The translations under genes and the position numbers were made by a program. Below are positions 25,453 through 33,979 of a stretch of 42,802 bases of DNA, piece after piece (within the stretch, counting starts at the first letter, position 1; every line of letters begins with the position of its first letter). Under the pieces are notes generated by a model. The model made no database searches. It saw only the letters and a program-made list of their open reading frames with translations, and had not been told where the DNA came from. Source of the DNA: a bacterium. GTDB taxonomy: Bacteria; Krumholzibacteriota; Krumholzibacteriia; LZORAL124-64-63. The DNA lies in assembly GCA_024231905.1 (NCBI GenBank), contig JAAEQC010000094.1, positions 1-42,802 of the forward strand, written 5' to 3'.

Positions 25453-26259
25453 ATGAAGACGATCACGTGTGGTGTCCTGGCGGCGGCCCTGATCCTGACC
25501 GCTGGTTGCACCACCAAGGTGGAGACGATCCACACCGGTGCCGACTTCACGCCGGCGGCCCTTGAGGAAGGCATCCTGGTCCTGGGTGGCTTCGTGATGG
25601 CCTCGCGCCTGGCGCTCGATCCGGCCCAGGAAATGCCGCCGGGATTCGCGCCGGACGGCCATGCCGACCAGAGCGACGCCTGGGCGCCCCTGCTGTACGG
25701 ACAGTTCCTGGCCGGCGCGCCGCAGGTGCAGGTGTGGCCCTGGGACCAGCTCGCGGGCCGGAGCGATTCCGCCACCGTGGCGCTCGTTCAGGCGTCCGTG
25801 GCCCGGGGTGGCGTGCTGCGACGGGACCAGCTCGACCAACTGGCCGCCGATTTGCCGGAAGCGCGATTCCTGGCGGTGGCGCGGTTGGACCGCAACGAGG
25901 TCAGTCTCCACGAGAGCACCGAACATGCGGAGCGCACCTCGTGGGAACGGGACGGCCTCGACGGGGAGACCCAGGTTCGCGACCGCTCCCTCGTCACGCG
26001 TCGCCTGGTGGAGGTCACCCTGGACGTCTACGACCTGGCCGAGGGCCGGTCCGTGTGGACTGCCACCGCCACGCGGGACGCCAAGGAACTGTACAACTTC
26101 GCGGAGGCGGAGGAGACGGCGGTCGCGGGCGATATGGCCGAGAACACCGCCGTGCGGGTCAAAGGCACGCCGCGGCAGGGTCCGCCGCTGGAGGGACTGC
26201 TGGAGAAGGCCTGCGGGCAGTTGGTGGAGCAGATCGTCGGCGGGAAAGCACAGAAGTAG
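25453..26259 (+). CDS. Lipoprotein of unknown function
   Basis: A 268-residue protein. The ATG at 25453 lies 11 bases after the stop of the sulfatase-like gene. The signal ends in LILTAGC with Cys19 as lipidation site. The mature part contains LAVARLDRNEVSLHES and RRLVEVTLDVYDLAEGRSVWTATATRDAKE, a pattern like periplasmic lipoproteins that combine paralogous parameters (GNA1162/LpoB/TolB-N-like folds), but I cannot name the family. It is the last gene of the envelope set; a hairpin terminator follows 21 bases after the stop. Confidence 0.7.
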   Translation: MKTITCGVLAAALILTAGCTTKVETIHTGADFTPAALEEGILVLGGFVMASRLALDPAQEMPPGFAPDGHADQSDAWAPLLYGQFLAGAPQVQVWPWDQLAGRSDSATVALVQASVARGGVLRRDQLDQLAADLPEARFLAVARLDRNEVSLHESTEHAERTSWERDGLDGETQVRDRSLVTRRLVEVTLDVYDLAEGRSVWTATATRDAKELYNFAEAEETAVAGDMAENTAVRVKGTPRQGPPLEGLLEKACGQLVEQIVGGKAQK

Positions 26260-26280
26260 GCGGTACGGGCACCGATGCAG

Positions 26281-26306
26281 AGCGGCGGGCTTTCGGGCCC
26301 GCCGCT
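26281..26306. terminator. Hairpin terminator between convergent operons
   Basis: agcggcgggc (26281-26290) and gcccgccgct (26297-26306) form a perfect 10-bp stem with loop tttcgg. It lies between the envelope operon (plus) and the cbb3 operon (minus). No strong T tract follows, but the position fits a bidirectional terminator. Confidence 0.6.
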
Positions 26307-26334
26307 TCATCCATGGTCCATTGTTTTCGGCCGG

Positions 26335-26463
26335 TCAACCGGGCTTGACGATCTCCGGACGATTCAATTCCGCGATGACCAGTGTCGTGAAGCTCCCCGC
26401 CACCAGGAAGGCGATGAAGACGACGATCCAGATCCACGGCCTGTCGTGCAGCCATTTTCTCAT
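26335..26463 (-). CDS. 42-residue membrane protein at the end of the cbb3 operon
   Basis: The ATG at 26463 is 5 bases after the ccoG stop and has no Shine-Dalgarno, so it would depend on re-initiation. The product has one membrane helix (WIWIVVFIAFLVAGSFTTLVIA) after a short MRKWLHDRP and ends NRPEIVKPG. It sits where ccoH (fixH) lies in most cbb3 operons, but FixH is about 150 residues. It may be a shortened FixH, or an unrelated small assembly protein like CcoS. Codon use is normal, which supports a real gene. Confidence 0.6.
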   Translation of the reverse strand: MRKWLHDRPWIWIVVFIAFLVAGSFTTLVIAELNRPEIVKPG

Positions 26464-26468
26464 TGATG

Positions 26469-27881
26469 TCACAGTCCCCGGAATCTCACCTGCACGTCGT
26501 CGGCGATGCCGCCGGCCGAGTCGCTGAAGGTGAAGTTGAAGTCCTCGGGCGCAACGTAGTTCGACAGGGGCATCATGGCAAACAAGGTGACCGGGGCGTC
26601 GCCGAAGGGCGCCAGTTCGATTCGCTCCTGGGGGATGAGGAACTCGATCCCGGCGTGCCCGGCCAGGGCGTCCTGCCGCGCTTTCACGAAGTAGACACGG
26701 CTCTCGTCGGTCTTGTTCTGCAGCAGCATGGAGTAGTGGTTGCGGATCACGCCGTTTTCGACGACGAAGGGCAATCCGCGGGTCCGGGTCACGGTCACGG
26801 AGAAGGGTTTGCGGTCGCCGGCCCTCACCACGAAGAGGCCCAGCAGGGCCGCCATGACCGCCGCGTAGATCCAGAAGCGCGCCCGCAGAAGCTTGCTGAC
26901 GCCGGTCTCGAAACCCCGCGAGGAGTCGAAGCGGATCAGACCCTGGGGTTTGCTGATCTTGTCCATGATCGTGTCGCAGGCGTCGATGCAGTTGGTGCAG
27001 CCGATGCACTCGAGCTGCAGGCCGTTGCGGATGTCGATGCCCGTGGGACAGACATCCACGCAACGCCGGCAGTCGATGCAATCGCCGCCCGAGTCGACGC
27101 CCTTGCTGCGCGGCTCGCCCCGCTTCTCGTCGTAGCCGATGATGACCGTGTCGTAGTCCACCAGGGTGGCCTGGAGGCGGCCGTAGGGGCAGATGATCAG
27201 GCAGGTCTGCTCGCGGAACCAGCTGTAGTCGAAGTAGAGGACCGCCGTCCAGAACAGGCTCCACAACAGGGCCGAGGTGTTACCCGTGAAGAAGGGTATG
27301 GCGTGCAGCATCTCCCGGGTGGGGATGAAGTAGCACATGAAGGCGATAGCCAGGTTCCAGCTCAGGAAGAGGTAAGCCAGGTGTTTGAGCGCCTTGCGCC
27401 ACACCTTGTCGGCGCCTCCTTTCTCGTTGCGCCGGATACGATCCAGGCGCCGGCCCTCGATGAGGCGTTCGATGGGCCGGAAGACGCCCTCCATGAACAC
27501 GGTCTGGGGGCAGGTGAAACCGCACCACACGCGGCCGAAGATGGACGTGACCAGGAAGAGTCCCAGGCCGATACCGATGAGCACGAAGAAGAAGAGGTGG
27601 AAGTCCTGGTTGGTGAAGCTCATGCCGAAGAAATGGGCGGCACGGCCGGGGATGTCGACGAGCACCGCGGGGCGGCCGCCCACGTTGATCCAGGGGATGA
27701 TCAGATAGACCACGATCAGCAGGGCGAACATGAGGTTGCGGCGCGTGTTCCAGCGGCCCTTCACGTCGGCCACCTGGATCATGTTGCGCGAGCCGTCGGA
27801 GTTGATGGTGTACATGGAGTCCAGGTCGGGGCGGCGCTGGTCGCGCAGCCGGGCTCGGCCCGAGGTCGGATTCTCCGTCAT
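26469..27881 (-). CDS. ccoG: Cbb3 oxidase assembly protein CcoG (FixG), Cu(II) reductase type
   Basis: A 470-residue protein; the ATG at 27881 has GGAGG nine bases upstream. Five hydrophobic helices surround WCGFTCPQTVFMEG, whose CxxxCP motif reduces Cu(II) in characterised CcoG. Two ferredoxin-type 4Fe-4S motifs follow: CIDCRRCVDVCPTG and CIGCTNCIDAC. The C-terminal 150 residues form the periplasmic Ig-like domain with a final helix (FixG_C). It prepares Cu(I) for the oxidase together with CcoI. It lies 93 bases after ccoP in the same operon. Confidence 0.95.
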   Translation of the reverse strand: MTENPTSGRARLRDQRRPDLDSMYTINSDGSRNMIQVADVKGRWNTRRNLMFALLIVVYLIIPWINVGGRPAVLVDIPGRAAHFFGMSFTNQDFHLFFFVLIGIGLGLFLVTSIFGRVWCGFTCPQTVFMEGVFRPIERLIEGRRLDRIRRNEKGGADKVWRKALKHLAYLFLSWNLAIAFMCYFIPTREMLHAIPFFTGNTSALLWSLFWTAVLYFDYSWFREQTCLIICPYGRLQATLVDYDTVIIGYDEKRGEPRSKGVDSGGDCIDCRRCVDVCPTGIDIRNGLQLECIGCTNCIDACDTIMDKISKPQGLIRFDSSRGFETGVSKLLRARFWIYAAVMAALLGLFVVRAGDRKPFSVTVTRTRGLPFVVENGVIRNHYSMLLQNKTDESRVYFVKARQDALAGHAGIEFLIPQERIELAPFGDAPVTLFAMMPLSNYVAPEDFNFTFSDSAGGIADDVQVRFRGL

Positions 27882-27974
27882 CGTCGATGCCTCCGGGTCG
27901 AAAGGGGACGGCCGCTTGCCGCGACCGCCCCTGTCGCCTCACGTCGTCCTCCGCACATCCCCGGCGTTCGCCCG

Positions 27975-28565
27975 CTAGTAGATGCAGGGCTCCCCTTCGG
28001 GGGCCTTGCCCGCGATGTTCGTGTCACGGATCGTCATCACATAGGCCACCACGGCCTGGACCCGCGTCGGTCCGAGCTGGTTCATCCAGGCGGGCATGCC
28101 TTTGGCGGCGATGCCGTCCGAGACAACATCGTACATCTGCATGGGCTCGCAGCCATGGACCCACACGCTGTCCGTGAGGTTCGGTCCGACCATGCCGCGG
28201 CCGTCGTCCAGGTGGCAGGCCACGCAGTGCTTGACGAAGACCTCGCGCCCGTCGGCCACGCGGTCCTCCAGGGCGGCCATCATGTCGAAGGTCTCGTTGG
28301 AGAGACCGGCGGCCGCCGCCCGCTCCAGCTGGATCTCCTGGGCCTCCTGCATCTCCGCGGCGAAATCCTCGCGGGGCAGGGGCCGGATCTCCAGGGTGTG
28401 GAAGACGACCCAGTAGATCAGGGCGAAGACGATTGCGCCGTAGAGGGTCCACAGCCACCAGTTGGGCAGTTTATTGTCGAACTCCTGGATGCCGTCGAAT
28501 TCGTGCTCCTTGATGGAGTCGTGCACGTAGGCTTCGCGGTTGGCGTTGTCGTTGTTCCCGCTCAT
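27975..28565 (-). CDS. ccoP: Cbb3 cytochrome oxidase subunit III (CcoP), single-haem form
   Basis: A 196-residue protein. The N-terminal FixP_N segment is clear (HEFDGIQEFDNKLPNWWLWTLYGAIVFALIYWVVFHT), with one membrane helix. Only one c-haem site is present, CVACH at 114-118, followed by GRGMVGPNLTDSVW and KGMPAW for the Met ligand. Classical CcoP has two CxxCH motifs and about 290 residues, so one cytochrome domain is missing. No second site appears in other frames downstream. Its start overlaps the ccoQ stop by four bases. Confidence 0.92.
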   Translation of the reverse strand: MSGNNDNANREAYVHDSIKEHEFDGIQEFDNKLPNWWLWTLYGAIVFALIYWVVFHTLEIRPLPREDFAAEMQEAQEIQLERAAAAGLSNETFDMMAALEDRVADGREVFVKHCVACHLDDGRGMVGPNLTDSVWVHGCEPMQMYDVVSDGIAAKGMPAWMNQLGPTRVQAVVAYVMTIRDTNIAGKAPEGEPCIY

Positions 28566-28765
28566 CCGGCGGCCCTCCCTTCGGCCCGGTCGTCGTCGCC
28601 GTGGTCCGGTTCCAGCGGCAAGGCCGCGATTTCCTCGAGTTTCCGTTTGTCACGTAGGCCGAAGAAGGTGAAGGCCAGCACGCCGATGAAGACCGCCACG
28701 AAGATCAGCAGACCGACCAGCGGCCAGATAAGCAGACTGCTCTCGGCGTAGAATTCCTGGAACAT
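28562..28765 (-). CDS. ccoQ: Cbb3 oxidase subunit IV (CcoQ/FixQ)
   Basis: A 67-residue protein with one membrane helix (LLIWPLVGLLIFVAVFIGVLAFTFF) followed by LRDKRKLEEIAALPLEPD, the usual FixQ arrangement. It is expected to stabilise CcoP binding to the core complex. It starts 3 bases after the ccoNO stop and overlaps ccoP by ATGA. Confidence 0.88.
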   Translation of the reverse strand: MFQEFYAESSLLIWPLVGLLIFVAVFIGVLAFTFFGLRDKRKLEEIAALPLEPDHGDDDRAEGRAAG

Positions 28766-28768
28766 GGC

Positions 28769-31174
28769 CTACTCCCCCCCGCTGTCCGAGGCCGGGCCCG
28801 ACGCGCCGCCTGCCGTGGCCGTGACCGGCTCGGGGGCGAGGGGCTGGGGACCGCGGCCGAGCCGCTGCAGGTAGGCGATCACGGCGACCATCTCGCTCAT
28901 GGGGTCGACCTCGGCGTTCTTCAGCCGTAGGTCGTCGGCCACCAGCTGCGCCTGGCTGAGGTAGCGCTCCTCGGCCAGGGCCAGGTCCTCATCCGTGTAG
29001 GGCACGCCCAGTTTCACCTGGACGGCCATGCGGGCGGCGGTGGTCGCCGGGTTCAGGGTCTTGGTCTTGAAGTGCTCGTAGGCCGGCATGTTGGACGACG
29101 GCGAGGTGGACCGCGGGTCCATCAGGTGCAGGTAGTGCCAGAGGTTGTCGTACTTGCCACCGACGCGGGCCAGATCGAGCCCCGTGCGCTTGCTGCCCCA
29201 CTGGAACGGGTGGTCGTAGATCGATTCCTCCAGCCGCGAGTAGTCGCCGTAGCGCAGCACCTCGTGGCGGAAGGGCCGGATCATCTGGCTGTGGCAGTTG
29301 TAGCAGCCCTCGACGATGAAAACGTCGCGGCCCGCCAACTCCAGCGGGCTGTAGGGTTTCTGTATCCACTTGGCCGTCTCGGCCAGGGACGGATCCTCGG
29401 CGATCATCTCCTCGGTGATGGTCGTGGGCACCCGCTCGGTGATGATGAGGGTGGGGATGATCTCCACTGCGCCGCCGACCAGGATCGCCAGCAGGACCAG
29501 GACCGTGAACACGAAGCCGTGCTTCTCCACCAGGCCGTACCAGTGCCCCCAGCGCTTCTGCTGCAGGCCGTAGGAGATGATGCCCGCCACGCAGACCACG
29601 ATGAGCAGGGCCAGGGCGACCGGACTGACCATGGGCCCGGCCACGCCGAACCAGATCGCCAGCACGATGACCGCGGTGATGAAGATCATCGGCGCGCTGG
29701 TCATCAGGGCCCAGACGCCGGCCCCCTCCGGATCGCGCTGCCGGGGGGCGACCTGCACGCTCACGTTCACGGCCTTTCCCTGCCGCGCCGTCATGATCAG
29801 GTTGTACACCATGAGGAAGCTGCTCAGCAGGTAGAGGGTGCCGCCCATCAGGCGCGTGTGGTACATGGCCACGCTGTTGTTCAGGCCCTCGATGAAGTCC
29901 GGGTAGCGCAGGAAGCCCTCGGCGTCCAACGCGCGCCAGAAGAGGCCCTGGCTCACGCCGCTGACCCACATGGAGACCACGTACATGAGGATGCCGATGG
30001 TGGCGATCCAGAAGTGGGTCTCGGCCAGCTTGACCGACCAGAGTTTCGTGCCGTACAGCCGCGGCCACATCCAGTAGAGCATGCCGAAGGCCATGAAGCC
30101 GTTCCAGCCCAGGGTGCCGCCGTGCACGTGGCCGATAATCCAGTCCGTGTAGTGGCCCAGGGCGCTGACGCTCTTGATGGACAGCAGCGGTCCCTCGAAG
30201 GTGGACATGCCGTAGAAGGTCACCGCCACCACGAAGAACTTGATGATGGGATCGGTGCGGAGTTTGTCCCAGGCCCCGCGCAGGGTGAGCAGGCCGTTCA
30301 GCATGCCGCCCCAGCTCGGCGCCCACAGCATGACCGAGAAGATCATGCCCAGGGTCTGGGCCCAGTCGGGCAGGGCCGTGTAGAGCAGGTGGTGCGGTCC
30401 GGCCCAGATGTAGAGAAAAATGAGGGACCAGAAGTGGACCACCGACAGGCGGTAGCTGTACACCGGACGCTCGGCCGCCTTCACCATGAAGTAGTACATG
30501 TGACCGAGGATCGGGGTCGTCAGGAAGAAGGCCACGGCGTTGTGGCCGTACCACCACTGGACCAGGGCGTCCTGCACTCCACCGAAGATCGTGTAGCTGT
30601 GGGTGAGCGACGTGGGCAGTTGCAGGTTGTTGACGATGTACAGCACGGCGATCGTCACGATCGTCGCGATGTAGAACCACAGGGCTACGTAGAGGTTCTT
30701 CTCGTTGCGGATGGCGACGGTCCAGAAGAAGTTCGCCGCGAAGATCACCCACACCACGACCACCAGCAGGTCCACCGGCCAGATCAGCTCCGCGTATTCC
30801 TTGCCCTGTGTCAGGCCCAGGGGCAGGGTGATCGCGGCGGCCAGGATGATCAACTGGTAGCCCCAGAAGTTGGCCCAACTCAACAGATCGTTGGCCATGC
30901 GCACCTTCAGCAGGCGCTGCGTGGAGTAGTAGATGCCCGCGAACATGGCGTTGCCCACGAAGGCGAAGATGGCCGCATTCGTGTGCAGGGGGCGGAGCCG
31001 GCCGAAGCTCAGCCATTCGACCCCCAGATTCGCCTGCCAGAACGACAGCTGGGCGGCGATGATCACGCCCACCAGGAACGCAACGACGCCCCACAGAATC
31101 GTGACGCCGGCGAAAGCGCGCACGATTCCGTCGTCGTACGTTACTGTCTTCATTTGGGTGTTCGTCGCTTCCAT
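28769..31174 (-). CDS. ccoNO: Fused cbb3 oxidase subunits I and II (CcoNO)
   Basis: An 801-residue protein; the ATG at 31174 has AAGGAGGA upstream. Residues about 10-520 are CcoN, the haem-copper catalytic subunit, with RPLHTNAAIF (haem-ligand His64), WWYGHNAVAFFLTTPILGHMYYF (CuB site), and HYTDWIIGHVHGGTLGWNG. Two joining helices follow at about 525-590. Residues about 600-760 are the periplasmic CcoO cytochrome, with GCYNCHSQMIRPFRHEVLRYG (haem c at C624, C627, H628) and the GPDL-like region replaced by LDLARVGGKYDNLWHYLHL. The oxidase reduces O2 at high affinity and pumps protons. CcoNO fusions are known in Bacteroidetes and some other phyla. Confidence 0.96.
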   Translation of the reverse strand: MEATNTQMKTVTYDDGIVRAFAGVTILWGVVAFLVGVIIAAQLSFWQANLGVEWLSFGRLRPLHTNAAIFAFVGNAMFAGIYYSTQRLLKVRMANDLLSWANFWGYQLIILAAAITLPLGLTQGKEYAELIWPVDLLVVVVWVIFAANFFWTVAIRNEKNLYVALWFYIATIVTIAVLYIVNNLQLPTSLTHSYTIFGGVQDALVQWWYGHNAVAFFLTTPILGHMYYFMVKAAERPVYSYRLSVVHFWSLIFLYIWAGPHHLLYTALPDWAQTLGMIFSVMLWAPSWGGMLNGLLTLRGAWDKLRTDPIIKFFVVAVTFYGMSTFEGPLLSIKSVSALGHYTDWIIGHVHGGTLGWNGFMAFGMLYWMWPRLYGTKLWSVKLAETHFWIATIGILMYVVSMWVSGVSQGLFWRALDAEGFLRYPDFIEGLNNSVAMYHTRLMGGTLYLLSSFLMVYNLIMTARQGKAVNVSVQVAPRQRDPEGAGVWALMTSAPMIFITAVIVLAIWFGVAGPMVSPVALALLIVVCVAGIISYGLQQKRWGHWYGLVEKHGFVFTVLVLLAILVGGAVEIIPTLIITERVPTTITEEMIAEDPSLAETAKWIQKPYSPLELAGRDVFIVEGCYNCHSQMIRPFRHEVLRYGDYSRLEESIYDHPFQWGSKRTGLDLARVGGKYDNLWHYLHLMDPRSTSPSSNMPAYEHFKTKTLNPATTAARMAVQVKLGVPYTDEDLALAEERYLSQAQLVADDLRLKNAEVDPMSEMVAVIAYLQRLGRGPQPLAPEPVTATAGGASGPASDSGGE

Positions 31175-31189
31175 TGAGCGTCTTCCTCC

Positions 31190-31450
31190 TTAGCGTTCGC
31201 GGTCGCCGGCCGGGTCGGATGATCCGGCCGGCGTTGCTTCTTCCTGCTCCGGCGCAGAGGCCGGATTCTCCATATTAGAACTCTTGTTGTCCTCTTTGTC
31301 GTCACCCATTCCGTCGTCGTCCTCCAGGGGCAGCAACGAAAGGCGTTCCCCATGCTCGAAGTCCCCATCCACCAGACGGGAGAAGAAGAATACGAGGCCC
31401 GCGATCACCAACGTCAGGCTGATGAAGACGAGGGCGATGATGATGTCCAT
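31190..31450 (-). CDS. ccoS: Cbb3 oxidase maturation protein CcoS
   Basis: An 86-residue protein starting at the ATG 31450, inside the last codons of ccoI (37-base overlap). One membrane helix (MDIIIALVFISLTLVIAGLVFFF) is followed by SRLVDGDFEHGERLSLLPLEDDD, the CcoS pattern of a helix and a short acidic motif. The C-terminal 40 residues are an extra acidic, Ser/Pro-rich tail; typical CcoS has about 50-70 residues. CcoS is needed for haem insertion into CcoN. Confidence 0.88.
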   Translation of the reverse strand: MDIIIALVFISLTLVIAGLVFFFSRLVDGDFEHGERLSLLPLEDDDGMGDDKEDNKSSNMENPASAPEQEEATPAGSSDPAGDRER

Positions 31451-33867
31451 GCCAGCCTCCGGCCCGACAGGCGCAGTGCGGTGAACGAGACCACCGTGAC
31501 CGAGCTGACGGGCATGATGATGGCCGCCACGACGGGGGTGACGAGCCCCGCGAGGCAGAGGCCGACCGCAGCCACGTTGTAGAGGATGGCGATGGCCAGG
31601 TTGTCGCGGACGACGCGGCGCAGGTGGTGCGCCGCCTGCAGGGAGCGCCGGATAGCGGCGATCCCGTCGCCCAGAAAGAAGAAGTCGGCCTTGCCCGGCA
31701 GCACGGGACGGTCCACCGCGGGGGTGGCGGCGCACAGGGCGGCCTCGAAGCTGGGGGAGTCGTTCAGGCCGTCGCCCACCATGAGGGTGTCGCGGTGGTC
31801 GAGGGCGCGCACCCGGGCGGCCTTGGCCTCGGGCGTTAGGCCGCCCCGGGCCAGTTCCGCAGGCACGCCGAGTTCGGCGGCGGCGGCGTCCACCTTGGCC
31901 TGGGCATCGCCGCTCAGGAGGTGGATCTCATAGCCCTGGTCGTGGAGGAAGGCCACCTCGTCGGCGGCGTCGAGCTTGAACTCCTCGCTAAGGGCCAGGT
32001 CGGCCAGCACGGCGCCGTCGCGGGTGAAGAGGGTGCGGCCGGGCAGGGCGGGGCCGTCGGCGGCGAAGTCGGGCCTGCCCAGGCGCCACAGGCCGTCGGG
32101 CAGGGCCAGGGCAAGGCCTGCGCCGGGGGTTTCTGTCAGGTCCTCGCCGGCGGGACCGGCGATGCGCTCGTCGTCGTCGTCCGCGGGCAGGTCGCGCAGG
32201 GCCCGGGCCAGACAGCGGCTCGTGGGGTGGTTGCTGCGGGCGGTCATCTGGTGCAGCACGGCCCGGGCGCGGCCATCGAGGTCGCTCAGGGCCGATCGGG
32301 ACGCGGCGTCGGGCACCAGATCGCCCATGGTCAAGGTGCCGGTCTTGTCCAGGAGGATGCTGCGCACGGCCAGGGCTTTCTCCAGGAAGCCCGACTTGCG
32401 CAGGAAGACGCCGCTGCGGCGCAGGGCGCCGTGGACCAATTCCTCGGCCAGGGGCGTGGCCAGGCCCAGGGCGCAGGGGCAGGTCACGACCAGGATGGAG
32501 ATGGTCACCTTCAGGGCCTGGGTGGGGCCCGTGCCGAACCAGGCGGCAAAGCCGATCACGGCGGCCCCCAGCACGGCACTCACGTACCAGCCGGCAATGC
32601 GATGCCACCAGCGGGGCCGGAATTCTTCGTCGGTGATGCTGGTGGTGGTCAGCAGGTCCTGCAGGCGGCTGTCGGCAAAATCCTCGGCACTGGTGGCGGC
32701 AAAGCCGTGGTCCGAAAGGTTGAAGGCTCCCGCGGGCACCGTGTCACCGGGCACGAAAGTCACCCGGTCGGACTCGCCGGTGATCCAGTCCAGGGAGACT
32801 TCCGCCTGGCGGCGCATGAGGATGGCCGCCACCGGGAGCAGGTCGCCCGGGGCGATCCACAACTCGTCGTCCTGGCGCACTTCAGTGGCTGGAAGAGGGT
32901 CGGGTTCGCCGTCCATGAGTCGTTTGACCGTGAGGTTCTCGGCGCCGGACGCATCCAGCAGGCTGTTGCGGTTGCGTTCGAGAATGTGCTCCTGGGCCCA
33001 GCGTCCCACCAGCATCAGGGCGATGAAGACCGTGAGCGAGTCGAAGTAGGCCTGCTCCGGGCCGCCGTGGAGGAAGCCCCACACAGAACCCGCGTAGGCC
33101 AGGATCATGCCCAGGGAGATGGGCACGTCCAGGTGTAGGACCCGGCGCCGCAGCCCGGCTAGGGCGCCTTTGAAGAAGACGCCGCCGCCGGCGATCAGCG
33201 AGACCGTGGCCAGGGCCAGGGAGAGCCAGCCGAAGAAGTAGTAGAGGGAGCCGTCCCCCGCGTCGAGCCCGAAGTAGTAGCTCAGGCTGAACATCATGAC
33301 GTTCAGGGCCATGGCGATGGCCACGGCCATGCGCATGAGCAGGGCCCGGGACTGACGTGGACCGTCCTTGCGGGGCGGACCGAGCCGGTAACCGAACTTC
33401 TCCACTTCGGCCAGGAAGTCCTTGAGGTCGCCGCGAGACGTGTCCCAGGCCACCTCGACCTTGCCCAAGGCGGAGTTGATGCGCAGTTGTGTGCCGGCGT
33501 CCTCCCGCTTGAAGAGCTCCTCAATGAGCCATACGCAGGCGGCGCAGTGGACTCCCTGGATGTCCAGGTCCAGGCGGACCGGGCCGGGCCGGTCCACGAC
33601 GCCGGCGAGCAGGGCGTCGAGCCAATCGAAATTGCCCGGGCGCAGGGCGGCGGCGGGAGAGTGGCTGTCGGGTTTGAGGTCGTAGAAGCGGTCCAGGTGC
33701 TCCTGGTGGATCATCTCGTATACGCCGTGGCAACCACGGCAGCAGAAGGGGCCGTCCTCGGGGCTCCAGAAGCGGCCCAGCGGGTTGCCGCAATGAAGGC
33801 ATTCGCCCCGCTCGGCGGCGCGTTGCCAGTCTTCGGGCCAGTCCAGTTCGAGGGTCGAAGAGACCAT
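31414..33867 (-). CDS. ccoI: Copper-transporting P-type ATPase CcoI (FixI)
   Basis: An 817-residue protein; ATG at 33867 with GAAGGA upstream. The N-terminal Cys-rich segment ECLHCGNPLGRF...FCCRGCHGVYE is characteristic of CcoI. A heavy-metal domain (GVHCAACVWLIEELF) follows. Eight helices are predicted. SLDWITGES is the actuator loop, CPC lies at 463-465 in TCPCALGLATP, DKTGTLTMG carries the phosphorylated Asp507, then SNHPTSR and GDGLNDSP. It exports or delivers Cu for the CuB centre of the oxidase. It is the first gene after a long AT-rich spacer. Confidence 0.95.
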   Translation of the reverse strand: MVSSTLELDWPEDWQRAAERGECLHCGNPLGRFWSPEDGPFCCRGCHGVYEMIHQEHLDRFYDLKPDSHSPAAALRPGNFDWLDALLAGVVDRPGPVRLDLDIQGVHCAACVWLIEELFKREDAGTQLRINSALGKVEVAWDTSRGDLKDFLAEVEKFGYRLGPPRKDGPRQSRALLMRMAVAIAMALNVMMFSLSYYFGLDAGDGSLYYFFGWLSLALATVSLIAGGGVFFKGALAGLRRRVLHLDVPISLGMILAYAGSVWGFLHGGPEQAYFDSLTVFIALMLVGRWAQEHILERNRNSLLDASGAENLTVKRLMDGEPDPLPATEVRQDDELWIAPGDLLPVAAILMRRQAEVSLDWITGESDRVTFVPGDTVPAGAFNLSDHGFAATSAEDFADSRLQDLLTTTSITDEEFRPRWWHRIAGWYVSAVLGAAVIGFAAWFGTGPTQALKVTISILVVTCPCALGLATPLAEELVHGALRRSGVFLRKSGFLEKALAVRSILLDKTGTLTMGDLVPDAASRSALSDLDGRARAVLHQMTARSNHPTSRCLARALRDLPADDDDERIAGPAGEDLTETPGAGLALALPDGLWRLGRPDFAADGPALPGRTLFTRDGAVLADLALSEEFKLDAADEVAFLHDQGYEIHLLSGDAQAKVDAAAAELGVPAELARGGLTPEAKAARVRALDHRDTLMVGDGLNDSPSFEAALCAATPAVDRPVLPGKADFFFLGDGIAAIRRSLQAAHHLRRVVRDNLAIAILYNVAAVGLCLAGLVTPVVAAIIMPVSSVTVVSFTALRLSGRRLAWTSSSPSSSSA

Positions 33868-33904
33868 GCCGTCCTTCGGGATTCAAGGAAGGGAGTAGCT
33901 TAAG

Positions 33905-33933
33905 AAATTAGACGGTTTTCGTCTTTTAGTCAA
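33905..33933 (-). promoter_or_regulatory. Putative promoter of the cco operon with inverted repeat
   Basis: On the minus strand TTGACT (33933-33928) and TAATTT (33910-33905) are 17 bases apart. The spacer holds an inverted repeat agacg-n5-cgtct (33910-33924 on the plus strand). The 112-base gap is AT-rich, including a run of seven A at about 33948-33954. I do not see an FNR-type TTGATnnnnATCAA box. Confidence 0.5.
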
Positions 33934-33979
33934 CCCGTCCGGGCGCGAAAAAAACGAATTTTCAAAACGTGCTAAACAC

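Noticed and set aside
28989..31177. Long frames of about 700 codons on both strands over ccoNO
   Set aside because: They are shadows of ccoNO; the translations are His/Arg/Gly-rich with no domain pattern.
33868..33979. FNR/Anr box before ccoI
   Set aside because: No TTGATnnnnATCAA-like site; TTGACT is better explained as a -35.
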